From an uncultured Gemmobacter sp. (lineage in GTDB: Bacteria > Pseudomonadota > Alphaproteobacteria > Rhodobacterales > Rhodobacteraceae): a stretch of DNA of 6,348 nt. Location: the NCBI GenBank assembly GCA_937983495.1, contig CALKAA010000516.1:1-6348 (forward strand), given 5' to 3'. Position numbers and translations under genes: made by a program. This document shows positions 1-6,348 of this stretch, piece by piece (the first letter of the stretch is position 1; each line of letters opens with the position of its first letter). The notes beneath the pieces are model-generated. The model did not search any database, was not told the origin of the DNA, and was given only the letters and a program-made list of their open reading frames with translations.

Positions 1-45
1 GAGATTGGTCAGTGACTGGAGTTCAGACGTGTGCTCTTCCGATCT
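1..45. other. Illumina TruSeq adapter contamination (not genomic)
   Basis: Positions 1-5 (GAGAT) match the end of the P7 flow-cell sequence. Positions 6-11 (TGGTCA) are the reverse complement of TGACCA, the TruSeq index 4 barcode. Positions 12-45 match the index-adapter read-2 primer, beginning GTGACTGGAG and ending CTTCCGATCT. The three parts are in the exact order of a TruSeq index primer, so this is untrimmed library adapter at a contig end. It supplies the false stop codon and the last residues (KIGRAHV) of the tssF reading frame. On the other strand it encodes the equally artificial peptide start VSDWSSDVCSSDL. Bases 1-45 should be trimmed. Confidence 0.98.
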
Positions 46-1879
46 TGTTGACCGGCGCGTAATCGGCCAGAAACCGATCCAGCAGCGCCCCGATCACCAC
101 AATGCCCGCACCCTCCCAGGCGTCTTCGTCAAAGGTCAGCGTCACTTCGGTGCCGCGCGCGGGGTAAAACCCATCAGCGCGGCGGATCATCCGCGTCACG
201 GGCCGGGTGGACAGCCCCTCGATGCCGCGCAACTGCCGTTCCGTTGCGCCATCCGATTGATCGGCGAACAGCGACAGCAACTCGCGCAGGCCCGAGGCCC
301 CGGCCTCTGGCCCGTCGCGGCCATCCAGCCCAAAGGCCCCAAGCCCCAGATAGCTGATCAGCCGCCAGTTCATATCGCCCTGAATGCCACGATGCGGCCC
401 CCCGGCATCGAGGCTCGCCAGCGGCTCGCGCGGCGGGGTCGGGGCACCAAGGCAGCCAAAGCGCACCGTCACATCTTCGGTCAGGAAGAAATCCTCGCGC
501 CCCTCGGCGATCGGCAGATATTCCGGCAAATGCCGGTTGGAACACAGCGCCCGCACCGACAGGCGCTGCACCGCGTCCGTGTCAGAGGTGCCCGGCGGTT
601 CGTGCAGGCTGAGGAAGGTCTCGGTGCCCAGATAGCGCGCGCGGCGGCCAAAACGCTTTTCATCCTCGGTCAGTCGCCGGTCGCGGCGGCGCGCGGTGTA
701 ATACAGTGTCTGGTGCGGATTGGCCTCGGCCTCGGGCAGGCCATAGAGCGGCTGCACCCGAATCCGGGTTTGCCGGCCGGTGTAATGGGCGAAAACATCT
801 GTGATGCGGATGATCTCGTAATGGGTGGAGGGGCTGGAATCCGGCGTAACCAGATAGTCGATCCGCTTGCGATCGGGGCGCACATGGCTGGCCCCCTCGT
901 CGAACAGGTTCACCGCAGGCGCGGCATGCAGCACCACCGGCCGATCCGACAGGCGTGCCGCCAGCGTCGGATGGGCGCGGTCAAATTCGAACAGGATTTG
1001 CACGCGCGAGCTGCGCAGCCGGGCAAATTGCCGCGCAAGACCCGTCAGCCGCAGGCCCAGATATTTGCGCGGAAAGGCCAGCCCCTCGCGCAGTTCGGCA
1101 AAGCCGTCGAACAAGCGGCCATCCTGCGGGATGATCCGCTCTGCGGGGCCGAAGCCCACCTGCTGCAACTGTCCAGGGTCCAGCCGCAGGAACACCGGGT
1201 CGCCATAAGCATCGGTGAAGCGCAGGCTGATCCGGGTGAGGTTGCAGAACATCTGCTCGTAAAGCGCCGCCGCCTCGGCCATCGGCCCGGCCAGATGCAG
1301 CGTCAGCCTGTCCAGCGGCAGATCGGCCAATGCGCCGCCCTCCGGGCCTTGCCGCGCAAGCGAAACCGAAAGCCCGGCGCGTGTCGCCTCTGCCGCATCA
1401 AGGCCAAGCGCCGACACTTCGGCGGCGCTGCCCAGATAGGCGCTGCGCTCGATCTCCAAGGGCCACAGTTCCAGATCGGCCCCGAGGCGAAAGCGGCAGG
1501 CCACCCGTGCCTCGCTGTCCTGAAACCGCGCATCGAGGTAAGACCCCGCCGGGATCAGCTTTCCCGTCTCCAGCTTGTCCGGCTCTGGCCCATGTGCCTC
1601 CACCATCATCATGGCGGGCAGCGGTTCCTGTAGCCCCGGCAGCAACTGCTCCAGCAGGGCATCGGTCAGGCCGCGAAATTCCTCGTTCAGCTTGAGCTGC
1701 ACCCGCGCCGCGAGGAAGGCCGAGCCCTCCAGCAGCCCGGCGATACCGGGGTCGATATTGTCTTGCAGCAAGCCGCCCAGACGCTCGGCAATGCCGGGAT
1801 ATTCGGCGGCAAATTCCGCCGCGCGCTCATAGAGCAGCGCCAGTTCGTCATTATAGGCGTCGCGAAAGGCCTTTTTCAT
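46..1879 (-). CDS. tssF: T6SS baseplate subunit TssF (VasA/ImpG family), 3' end missing
   Basis: TssF is a cytoplasmic baseplate wedge protein that, with TssG, TssE and TssK, forms the platform on which tube and sheath polymerise. The window shows 611 genuine residues. The N-terminus has the family signature: YNDELALLYERAAEFA (residues 9-24), EYPGIAERLG (26-35), then LLEGSAFLAARVQLKLNEEF (49-68) and LLEQLLPG (75-82). Near the C-terminus are WRLISYLGLG, RPVTRM, GTEVTLTFDE and FLADYAPVN, which fit the usual conserved TssF tail. N611 (47-49) is the last genuine codon; codon 44-46 is already part adapter. Full-length family members run about 590-630 residues, so probably only 10-25 residues are lost. 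The start ATG (1879-1877) overlaps the tssE stop in an ATGA arrangement, indicating translational coupling; the upstream Shine-Dalgarno is weak (GGGG). tssG would be expected next, beyond the contig end. Confidence 0.95.
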
Positions 1880-2529
1880 GCGCCACCCCGCAGGGCCCGC
1901 ATGCGCATCTTGCCCGCGCCCAGATCAATCTCGGCGGTGAAGCCCACCGGAATATCCGCCGGATAGGCCATGATCTCGGCCTCGATCTGATAGATCAGCC
2001 GCTCGCTGCGGGTTTCATCCTGCTGGCCCAGCGTCACTGCCAATGTCGCCGGGTTCAGCCGCGGCTCGCGTTCCAGCAGGGTCTGGCGGATCTGTTCGGC
2101 AATCATCAACTCGCTCTTGCGCGAGCGCGTGACCGATGTGAGATCGCGAAATCCGTGATTGACCACCGAGCGGCGCACATGCGGCGCATCGTCCAGATCA
2201 ATCGCATTGTCCAGCCGCACGGTGTTCATCAGGCTGGCCAGATCATGCGCCAGATGGCGGCGCAATTCCTCGGGAGAGACCGCCTCGCGCGACAGCCGCA
2301 CCGTCTGGCCGTGGCGCTCATCGCCCGGAGAGGGCAGGGCGGATTGCCGGGCGCTGCCGGTCTCGGCGGCCTGGCGAAACACATGCATCAGGGAAAGCTG
2401 GCGTCGCGCGGCATCGCTGCGGGCGCTGCCGGATGCAGACTTGCCCCCCCGCGAGGCGCTGCGGGCGGACTGCCCAGGTGAAGACGCGCCGCGCGTGGCA
2501 TCCGCAGGCTGGAAGACAAGCTGACGCAT
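1876..2529 (-). CDS. tssE: T6SS baseplate subunit TssE (gp25-like, ImpF type) with N-terminal extension
   Basis: TssE is the homologue of phage T4 gp25, the baseplate protein that nucleates sheath assembly. The product is 217 residues against roughly 130-180 for most TssE proteins. The gp25-like core runs from about residue 85: ELRRHLAHDLASLMNTVR (88-105), VRRSVVNHGFRDL (118-130), the hallmark EPRL (155-158), and a beta-rich tail IPVGFTAEIDL (193-203). LSLMHVFRQA (45-54) resembles the point where rhizobial ImpF proteins begin. Residues 1-44 are an additional Ser/Ala/Arg/Gly-rich, probably disordered stretch. The ATG at 2529 is preferred because it has a weak GGAA Shine-Dalgarno seven bases upstream (2537-2540), whereas the internal ATG at M48 (2388) has none and would cut off the LSL segment. 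It follows hcp after a 131-bp hairpin-rich gap and overlaps tssF by 4 bp. Confidence 0.92.
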   Translation of the reverse strand: MRQLVFQPADATRGASSPGQSARSASRGGKSASGSARSDAARRQLSLMHVFRQAAETGSARQSALPSPGDERHGQTVRLSREAVSPEELRRHLAHDLASLMNTVRLDNAIDLDDAPHVRRSVVNHGFRDLTSVTRSRKSELMIAEQIRQTLLEREPRLNPATLAVTLGQQDETRSERLIYQIEAEIMAYPADIPVGFTAEIDLGAGKMRMRALRGGA

Positions 2530-2576
2530 GGCGGGGTTCCGGGGATGTGCAGGTCAGAACAGGCAAATTATAAAGG
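2530..2576 (-). promoter_or_regulatory. Possible -10 element (TATAAT) upstream of tssE
   Basis: A perfect TATAAT lies at 2572-2567 on the minus strand, immediately after the strong hairpin and about 37 bases before the tssE start. No -35 resembling TTGACA is found 16-18 bases upstream; that segment reads CGCCAC and lies inside the hairpin stem. The AT-rich patch can equally be the tail of the hairpin terminator. It is therefore only a weak candidate for a secondary promoter feeding tssE-tssF. The sole Shine-Dalgarno candidate for tssE, GGAA at 2540-2537, is also in this stretch. Confidence 0.25.
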
Positions 2577-2605
2577 GGGTGCCGCGCGCGTGGCGCGCGA
2601 CACCC
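2577..2605 (-). terminator. Strong GC-rich hairpin after hcp, probable partial terminator or mRNA 3'-end stabiliser
   Basis: On the minus strand this 29-base segment folds into a nearly perfect 13-bp stem with one G-T wobble. The left arm is GGGTGTCGCGCGC, the loop is CAC and the right arm is GCGCGCGGCACCC. It is followed by CCTTTATAATTTG, which is AT-rich but not an uninterrupted T run. It lies 55 bases after the hcp stop and 47 before tssE. In T6SS operons Hcp is needed in far larger amounts than the baseplate proteins. A leaky terminator or 3'-end-protecting stem here would provide that ratio. The structure is visible in the sequence; the role is inferred. Confidence 0.6.
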
Positions 2606-2623
2606 GATGTCAGCAGAAAGAGG

Positions 2624-2646
2624 CTGGTGCGGCGCAGCCCCACCAG
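2624..2646 (-). repeat. Smaller inverted repeat just downstream of hcp
   Basis: On the minus strand CTGGTG and CACCAG pair as a 6-bp stem. Inside it, beyond a G-G mismatch, GGC and GCC add three pairs around a TGC loop. It starts 14 bases after the hcp stop codon and is followed by CCTCTTTCTG, which is pyrimidine-rich but not a clear terminator tail. Together with the stronger stem further downstream it forms a tandem hairpin pair in the hcp-tssE gap. Confidence 0.45.
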
Positions 2647-2660
2647 AACCCGCCTGCGGC

Positions 2661-3158
2661 TTAGGCCGACCAGGCTTCGTTGCCGGCGATATCCCAGCCA
2701 GCGGTCGATTCGGGGCCAGCAGCGCCCGACTCTTCTTGCAGGGTGTAGGTGATTTCGAACTTGCGGAAGTTCAGGGTCAGGGTCTCCTGAATGCGGTCCA
2801 GCCCGTCTTTCGAGCCGCCGGTCACATAGGAGGTGATCATCACGGTCTGCATCTTGATGCGGAAATACTCGACCGGGGCCTTGCCGCCCGACTTGCGCAC
2901 GATCAGCTCTGCCGATTCGATGTGCTCGCCCGAGGTGCAGCGCTTGATCAGGTCATTCGAGGCCAGATCGACATATTTGGTCAGGGTGATGTCCTGGACA
3001 TTCACCTTGCCGCCGCCGCCGCCCGAACCGACATGGGTGGTGCCGGATTGGGTCAGGCCCCAGGACCAGGCCAGGACATCAATATTGTCCTTGTGGGTGG
3101 TGTCCTGCGACTCACCCTTGATGCTGTTGGAAAGTTTCAGAAAGATATCTACAGCCAT
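2661..3158 (-). CDS. hcp: T6SS tube protein Hcp
   Basis: Hcp forms hexameric rings that stack into the inner tube, which is expelled when the sheath contracts; it also carries some effectors in its lumen. The 165-residue product closely follows the Hcp1 pattern. It starts MAVDIFLKL, then has KGES (14-17), DVLAWSWGLTQSG (27-39), and a glycine-rich loop GSGGGGG (44-50). Next come KVNVQDITLTKYVDLAS (51-67), ETLTLNF (125-131) and GWDI (154-157). There is no C-terminal extension or fused effector domain, so this is a structural Hcp. The start has a good Shine-Dalgarno, GGAG at 3168-3165, six bases before the ATG. The gene sits between the sheath and baseplate genes, 49 bp after tssC. Tandem hairpins downstream suggest an individually adjusted expression level. 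Confidence 0.97.
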   Translation of the reverse strand: MAVDIFLKLSNSIKGESQDTTHKDNIDVLAWSWGLTQSGTTHVGSGGGGGKVNVQDITLTKYVDLASNDLIKRCTSGEHIESAELIVRKSGGKAPVEYFRIKMQTVMITSYVTGGSKDGLDRIQETLTLNFRKFEITYTLQEESGAAGPESTAGWDIAGNEAWSA

Positions 3159-3207
3159 TTTAAGCTCCGTTCGTTCGATAACGCGTTCGAGTTTTTACTT
3201 GTGACAG
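3159..3207 (-). promoter_or_regulatory. tssC-hcp intergenic leader with hcp Shine-Dalgarno
   Basis: This 49-base gap carries GGAG (3168-3165), optimally placed for the hcp ATG. It also holds a 7-base direct repeat, CGTTCGA at 3172-3178 and 3184-3190 on the plus strand, with a 12-base period. I see no convincing -35/-10 pair and no terminator, so hcp is probably transcribed from upstream. Confidence 0.4.
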
Positions 3208-4698
3208 TCATTTCTTGTTCGGAAGTTTGGACACCAGGCTCATGCCAATGTCCACGCCTTCCAGTTGAAAGTGCGGCTTCAGGAAGAAACGTCCCATATA
3301 ATATCCGGGATTCTCTTCATCTTCCAGCACTTCCACCTTGGCCCCCGCCAGCGGTTTCTTGGCTTTTTCGGCCTCGCTGGCGGTGTCCGGGTTGCCAGAG
3401 ACGTAGCGGTTAACCCAGCTTTGCAGATCTGTCTGCAACTGGAGCCGCGTCGGGCTCTGGCCGATCTTGTCGCGCACCATACACTTCAAATAGTGGCTGA
3501 AACGCGACACAGCGAAGATATAGGGCAGCCGGGAAGACATATTGTCCGAGGCTGTCGCCAGATCATCGATGTACTTTTTCGGCTTGTAGAGGGTTTGCGC
3601 CCCGATGAAAGCCGCCTTGTCGGTATGCTTGCGATGCACCAGCGGCAAGAGACCTGCCGCCGAAAGCTCGCCCTCGCGACGGTCGGTGATCGACACTTCC
3701 GTCGGGCATTTCATTTCCTTCGAGCCGTCACCGGTCTCGAACAGATGGGTTGGCAGGCCCAAGACCTCACCGCCCGACTGCACGCCGCGAATTTGCACCG
3801 TCCAGCCATGTTCCTTATGCGCGCGGTTCACATTCACCGCCAGCGCATGTGCCGCGTTCATCCAGGCGTATTTTTCGCCCTTGTGACCGTCGGTTTCTTC
3901 CTCAAAGGCGAATTCGGCCACTTTCATGGTCGAGTTCTGGCTGTAAGGCTCGCGTGCCAGCACGCGCGGCATGGTCAGCGCGATATAGCGCGAGTTTTCG
4001 CTGTCACGCAGGCCGTTCCAGGCGGCATATTCCGGGGTCTGGAACATTTCAGACAGATCGGGCGGCACGCCGATTTCGTTCCAGCTGTCCATGCTGAGAA
4101 GTTCAGGCGAGGCCGCCGAGAGGAAGGGCGCATGGGCAGCCGCCGCAATCTTGCCGATATTCTTCAGCAGTTCCACGTCGCTGCTGCCAAAGCCGAAATA
4201 GTAATCGCCCACCAGCGCGCCATAGGGCTTGCCGCCCAGCGTGCCGAATTCCGATTCGTAAATCGCCAGGTTCAGCGGGCTCTTGTCCCACCGCGCGCCC
4301 GGATAGGCGCGGAACATCTGCTCCAGCTCGGTCTTGGAGATGTTCATCACCTTGACCCGCAGCGAAGCGTCGGTTTCCGAATTGTTGACCGTATAGGCCA
4401 GCCCGCGCCACGAGGATTCCAGCGCCTGGAATTCCTTGTGGTGCAGAATCGCGTTCATCTGCGCCGAAAGTTTCTCGTCCAGGCTGTCGATCACCTTTTG
4501 CAGGGTGTCGAGCGCGTCTTCCGAGATCAGCTCCTGATCGCCCAGCACTTCCGACACGAGGGCGGAAATCGCATTGTCAACCTCACGCGAGGCCTCGGCC
4601 GTGCGCGGCTTGATCGACTGGCGCAGCATTTCCGAGAACTGGTCGAGCTCGGCCAGTCCGCCTTCCTGAACGGCACCTTGGGTTTCGGTCGAGGCCAT
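3208..4698 (-). CDS. tssC: T6SS contractile sheath large subunit TssC (VipB/EvpB/ImpC family)
   Basis: TssC pairs with TssB to form the helical sheath that wraps the Hcp tube and contracts to drive injection; ClpV then disassembles it. At 496 residues the protein has normal family length. Diagnostic stretches are HHKEFQALESSWRGLAYTV (86-104), YPGARWDKSPLNLAIYESEF (132-151), GGKPYGALVGDYYFGFG (155-171), and FIGAQTLYKPKKY (364-376). Later come LPYIFAVSRFSHYLKCMVRD (391-410) and the C-terminal FFLKPHFQLEGVDIGMSLVS (471-490). Residues 14-29 (GLAELDQFSEMLRQSI) are predicted helical and lie where the ClpV-recognised helix of VipB is known to be. The start ATG is one base after the tssB stop, with AAGGA (4711-4707) eight bases upstream and inside tssB. 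This tight coupling suits equimolar sheath assembly. Only one TssC is seen; the second paralogue found in some rhizobial clusters is absent here. Confidence 0.98.
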   Translation of the reverse strand: MASTETQGAVQEGGLAELDQFSEMLRQSIKPRTAEASREVDNAISALVSEVLGDQELISEDALDTLQKVIDSLDEKLSAQMNAILHHKEFQALESSWRGLAYTVNNSETDASLRVKVMNISKTELEQMFRAYPGARWDKSPLNLAIYESEFGTLGGKPYGALVGDYYFGFGSSDVELLKNIGKIAAAAHAPFLSAASPELLSMDSWNEIGVPPDLSEMFQTPEYAAWNGLRDSENSRYIALTMPRVLAREPYSQNSTMKVAEFAFEEETDGHKGEKYAWMNAAHALAVNVNRAHKEHGWTVQIRGVQSGGEVLGLPTHLFETGDGSKEMKCPTEVSITDRREGELSAAGLLPLVHRKHTDKAAFIGAQTLYKPKKYIDDLATASDNMSSRLPYIFAVSRFSHYLKCMVRDKIGQSPTRLQLQTDLQSWVNRYVSGNPDTASEAEKAKKPLAGAKVEVLEDEENPGYYMGRFFLKPHFQLEGVDIGMSLVSKLPNKK

Positions 4699-4699
4699 G

Positions 4700-5215
4700 T
4701 CAGGCGTCCTTCTCTTCGTCGCCGCTGCGGGCAGCCAGCGCCGCCATCAGTTCGGGGTCGGCCAGCAGTTTCTGGATCTGCTCCATGGCCTTGGGCTTGC
4801 CCGCCATGTAGCGTTGCAGGTTGGCCAGCTGCATGCGGGCCTCCAGCAGTTTCTTCAGCGGCTCCACCTGCATGGCGATGCGCGCGGGGTTGAAATCTTC
4901 CATCGAGCTGAAGTGCAGCTCCACGCCCAGCTTGGTCTTGCTGTCGGGGTCCAGCTTGTTGTCCACCGTAAAGGCCACGCCGGGGGCCACATCGGCCATG
5001 TAGCTGTCCAGCGTCGCGGCGGTCACGTCGCGGAAGGTCCGGTCTTCAAGCTCGGGCTTCTCGACCGAGGAGGCATTGCCAGACAGATCTGACAGCATGC
5101 CCATCACGAAGGGCAGTTCAACCAGCTTTTCACTGTCATAGGGATCTTCATAGGAAATCTGGACGCGCGGCGGGCGGTTCCTCTTGATGAAATCGGTAGC
5201 CTTGTCGGAAGCCAT
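4700..5215 (-). CDS. tssB: T6SS contractile sheath small subunit TssB (VipA/ImpB family)
   Basis: TssB interlocks with TssC to build the cytoplasmic contractile sheath. The 171-residue product has normal family length and the expected landmarks: NRPPRVQISYE (13-23), ELPFVMGMLSDLSG (33-46), and LGVELHFSSMEDFNPARI (96-113). The C-terminal half is a predicted helix, including EPLKKLLEARMQLANLQRYM (118-137), followed by an acidic tail GDEEKD. The ATG at 5215 is supported by GGAG (5227-5224), eight bases upstream. It follows tssA after a 91-bp gap that carries a candidate promoter, and leads into tssC with one base between stop and start. Confidence 0.97.
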   Translation of the reverse strand: MASDKATDFIKRNRPPRVQISYEDPYDSEKLVELPFVMGMLSDLSGNASSVEKPELEDRTFRDVTAATLDSYMADVAPGVAFTVDNKLDPDSKTKLGVELHFSSMEDFNPARIAMQVEPLKKLLEARMQLANLQRYMAGKPKAMEQIQKLLADPELMAALAARSGDEEKDA

Positions 5216-5240
5216 CTCAAAATCTCCGTTTATGTCCGGG

Positions 5241-5270
5241 ATAGAAACCCGCAGGTTGAGCGAGAGTCAA
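5241..5270 (-). promoter_or_regulatory. Candidate sigma70-type promoter for tssB-tssC-hcp
   Basis: On the minus strand TTGACT (5270-5265) matches the -35 consensus at five of six positions. TTCTAT (5246-5241) follows after an 18-base spacer as a weaker -10. Transcription would begin near 5234, giving a leader of about 20 bases that still contains the tssB Shine-Dalgarno. An inverted repeat TTGA-N7-TCAA (5256-5270) overlaps the -35 and could be an operator. No sigma54-type GG-N10-GC element was found in this gap by eye. Confidence 0.35.
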
Positions 5271-5288
5271 TCTTTACCTTGCACATTG

Positions 5289-5298
5289 CATGATCATG
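5289..5298. repeat. 10-bp perfect palindrome CATGATCATG
   Basis: CATGATCATG is fully self-complementary and sits 9 bases downstream of the tssA stop, upstream of the candidate tssB promoter. It lies within an imperfectly symmetric stretch flanked by TTGCAT motifs (5286-5291 and 5300-5305). It could be a regulator binding site, but a palindrome of this length also arises by chance. Confidence 0.3.
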
Positions 5299-5306
5299 GT
5301 TGCATT

Positions 5307-6348
5307 TCATTTGGCCTTGGCGGGCAGCAATTCGGAAAGGATCGCCTCGAAATCCTTATCAAGATACGTCCGGGCGCGGGTCAAAAGCAAGGGAATCGGA
5401 CTGGCCGGTTCGTGCTTGCGATACCAGGCCTCTACCGCGCGCAGTTGGGCCGCCACATCCGCGCGTTCGCGCAGCACTGGCGGCTGCGGCGGGCTGAGCG
5501 CGTTCTCCTCGCTCATGGAGGGGCGCGCCTCAGAAGCCAGCAGTTTCAGCTTGTCCATCGACAGGGCAAACCCAGTGGTCGGGCCGAAATCCACCACCGC
5601 TTTGGCCGCCTCGCCGGGCAGCAGGGTTTCCAGCGCCTCGACCAGGGTCTTGCCCACCAGAAGCCGCGCCTGTGTGACCAGCAGCAGCGTGGCCGAGGAT
5701 GGCTCGGTTTGCGCCAGATAGCGTTCCACCGCCGCCAGCGTCACTTTCACCGCCGCCGGCGATGTGATCTCGGCCGCTGCCCCGGCCTGCGCCACCGAGG
5801 GGGCGCGGAAGGGTGATTCGGCCAGCATCATTGGCAGGTCACTGGAGGGGGCAGGGGCCTCCGGCTCGGCAGCATGGCGCTTTTCCGCACTCCAGGGGGT
5901 GAGGCTGCCATCCGCCAGTTCGATCAGGGCCTGCGCCTCGGCAATCGCCCCCAACGGGCGGCTGAAATCCAGCGTCACCGGTTTCACCGGGTTGGCGGCG
6001 CAGAGTTCGGCAATGCGGGTCAGCGCCTCGGCGGCGCGGCCCAGTTCGGTCTGGGTGCTGGCAGCCTTGGCGCGGGTGCCGGGGCTGCGCAGCATGTCGA
6101 GGATTTGCGCCGGGTTCAGGTTTTCCTCGCCCTCGCGCGGGCTGGCCTGCCCATTGGCCACCTGATAGCGCCGGAGCGTCACCTCGGTCTGGCCGTTCAG
6201 CGGCAGGTATTGCAGCGGCATCACCACCCAGGGCGTGCTGGAGAGGTTGTCCAGCGCCGTGCGCCGTTGCGCCGCGCCCTTGGGCAGCGCCGGATGCGCC
6301 GCTTCGGGGCGGGCCTCCAGCAGCGCCACGATGGCTTCCAGCGCTTCG
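5307..6348 (-). CDS. tssA: T6SS assembly protein TssA (ImpA family), 5' end missing, duplicated C-terminal module
   Basis: TssA proteins contact the baseplate and prime or cap tube and sheath polymerisation. The window shows 346 residues, open through the right edge. The GTG at 6329 is a reading-frame edge rather than the start, because six upstream in-frame codons (EALEAI) continue the protein. Numbering from that GTG, residues 1-140 look like the later part of an ImpA_N-type region, with LSSTPWVVMPLQYLPL (29-44) and helical segments. A Pro/Ala-rich linker spans about 150-190. Then the family's EPSSP-type helical module occurs twice: residues 197-238 (VERYLAQTEPSS through ETLLP) and 295-336 (VEAWYRKHEPAS through SELLP). 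The copies align without gaps at 17 of 42 identities. Perhaps 100 residues are missing at the N-terminus. It is first of the visible genes and precedes tssB by 91 bp. Confidence 0.88.
   Translation of the reverse strand, partial: EALEAIVALLEARPEAAHPALPKGAAQRRTALDNLSSTPWVVMPLQYLPLNGQTEVTLRRYQVANGQASPREGEENLNPAQILDMLRSPGTRAKAASTQTELGRAAEALTRIAELCAANPVKPVTLDFSRPLGAIAEAQALIELADGSLTPWSAEKRHAAEPEAPAPSSDLPMMLAESPFRAPSVAQAGAAAEITSPAAVKVTLAAVERYLAQTEPSSATLLLVTQARLLVGKTLVEALETLLPGEAAKAVVDFGPTTGFALSMDKLKLLASEARPSMSEENALSPPQPPVLRERADVAAQLRAVEAWYRKHEPASPIPLLLTRARTYLDKDFEAILSELLPAKAK

Noticed and set aside
5..1633. 542-codon plus-strand open frame opposite tssF
   Set aside because: It begins inside the sequencing adapter, lies entirely antisense to a clear TssF, has an Arg/Gln/Pro-rich composition typical of GC-rich shadow frames, and shows no recognisable domain.
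2607..3413. Plus-strand open frame of 268 codons across hcp and both flanking gaps
   Set aside because: It overlaps hcp in antisense and crosses its leader and hairpin region; no domain is recognisable.
3265..4893. 542-codon plus-strand open frame opposite tssC and part of tssB
   Set aside because: It is antisense to two well-conserved genes and is rich in His, Arg and Gln as shadow frames in GC-rich DNA are. The equal length to the other antisense frame is coincidence.
5216..5306. Sigma54 promoter, as found in some T6SS clusters
   Set aside because: No GG-N10-GC core with the expected flanks was found by eye in this gap.
6327..6329. GTG as start of tssA
   Set aside because: The frame stays open to the right edge with residues fitting the protein, and the ImpA N-terminal region is incomplete, so the true start is beyond the window.
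46..6348. A novel defence or effector system hidden in the cluster
   Set aside because: All substantial minus-strand frames are canonical T6SS core genes, the gaps are at most 131 bp, and no effector, immunity, VgrG or PAAR gene, CRISPR array, tRNA or insertion sequence is visible.

Overview
The window is the structural core of a type VI secretion system (T6SS) operon, read entirely on the minus strand. In transcription order it holds tssA (5' end beyond the right edge), tssB, tssC, hcp, tssE and tssF (last codons lost at the left edge). The high GC content, the imp-style gene order and the ImpF-like form of TssE suggest an alphaproteobacterium, possibly of the Rhodobacterales or a rhizobial relative. 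The taxon is inferred from protein style, not from any marker gene.

Layout from right to left. Positions 6348-5307 carry a TssA whose C-terminal module is present twice. Positions 5306-5216 are a 91-bp gap with a plausible sigma70 promoter, a small inverted repeat over its -35 and a perfect 10-bp palindrome. Positions 5215-3208 carry the two sheath subunits TssB and TssC, separated by one base. A 49-bp gap with a clear Shine-Dalgarno leads into hcp (3158-2661). Positions 2660-2530 are a 131-bp gap with two hairpins, the second a very strong GC-rich stem followed by an AT-rich tail containing TATAAT. Then come tssE (2529-1876), with a low-complexity N-terminal extension, and tssF, joined by a 4-bp ATGA overlap.

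The first 45 bases are not biological. They match an Illumina TruSeq index adapter (end of P7, the 6-base index, then the read-2 primer). Genomic sequence starts at 46, and the last seven residues read from the tssF frame (KIGRAHV) are an adapter artefact.

Together the genes encode the contractile tail: TssB/TssC form the sheath around a tube of stacked Hcp hexamers, TssE and TssF belong to the baseplate on which both assemble, and TssA guides assembly of tube and sheath. Membrane-complex genes (tssJ/L/M), clpV, tssG, tssK, vgrG, PAAR and effector/immunity genes are not in the window and presumably lie beyond its edges. I see no RNA gene, CRISPR array, insertion sequence or unrelated novel system. 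The points worth a second look are the duplicated TssA module, the hairpin/TATAAT element after hcp, the TssE extension and the adapter.
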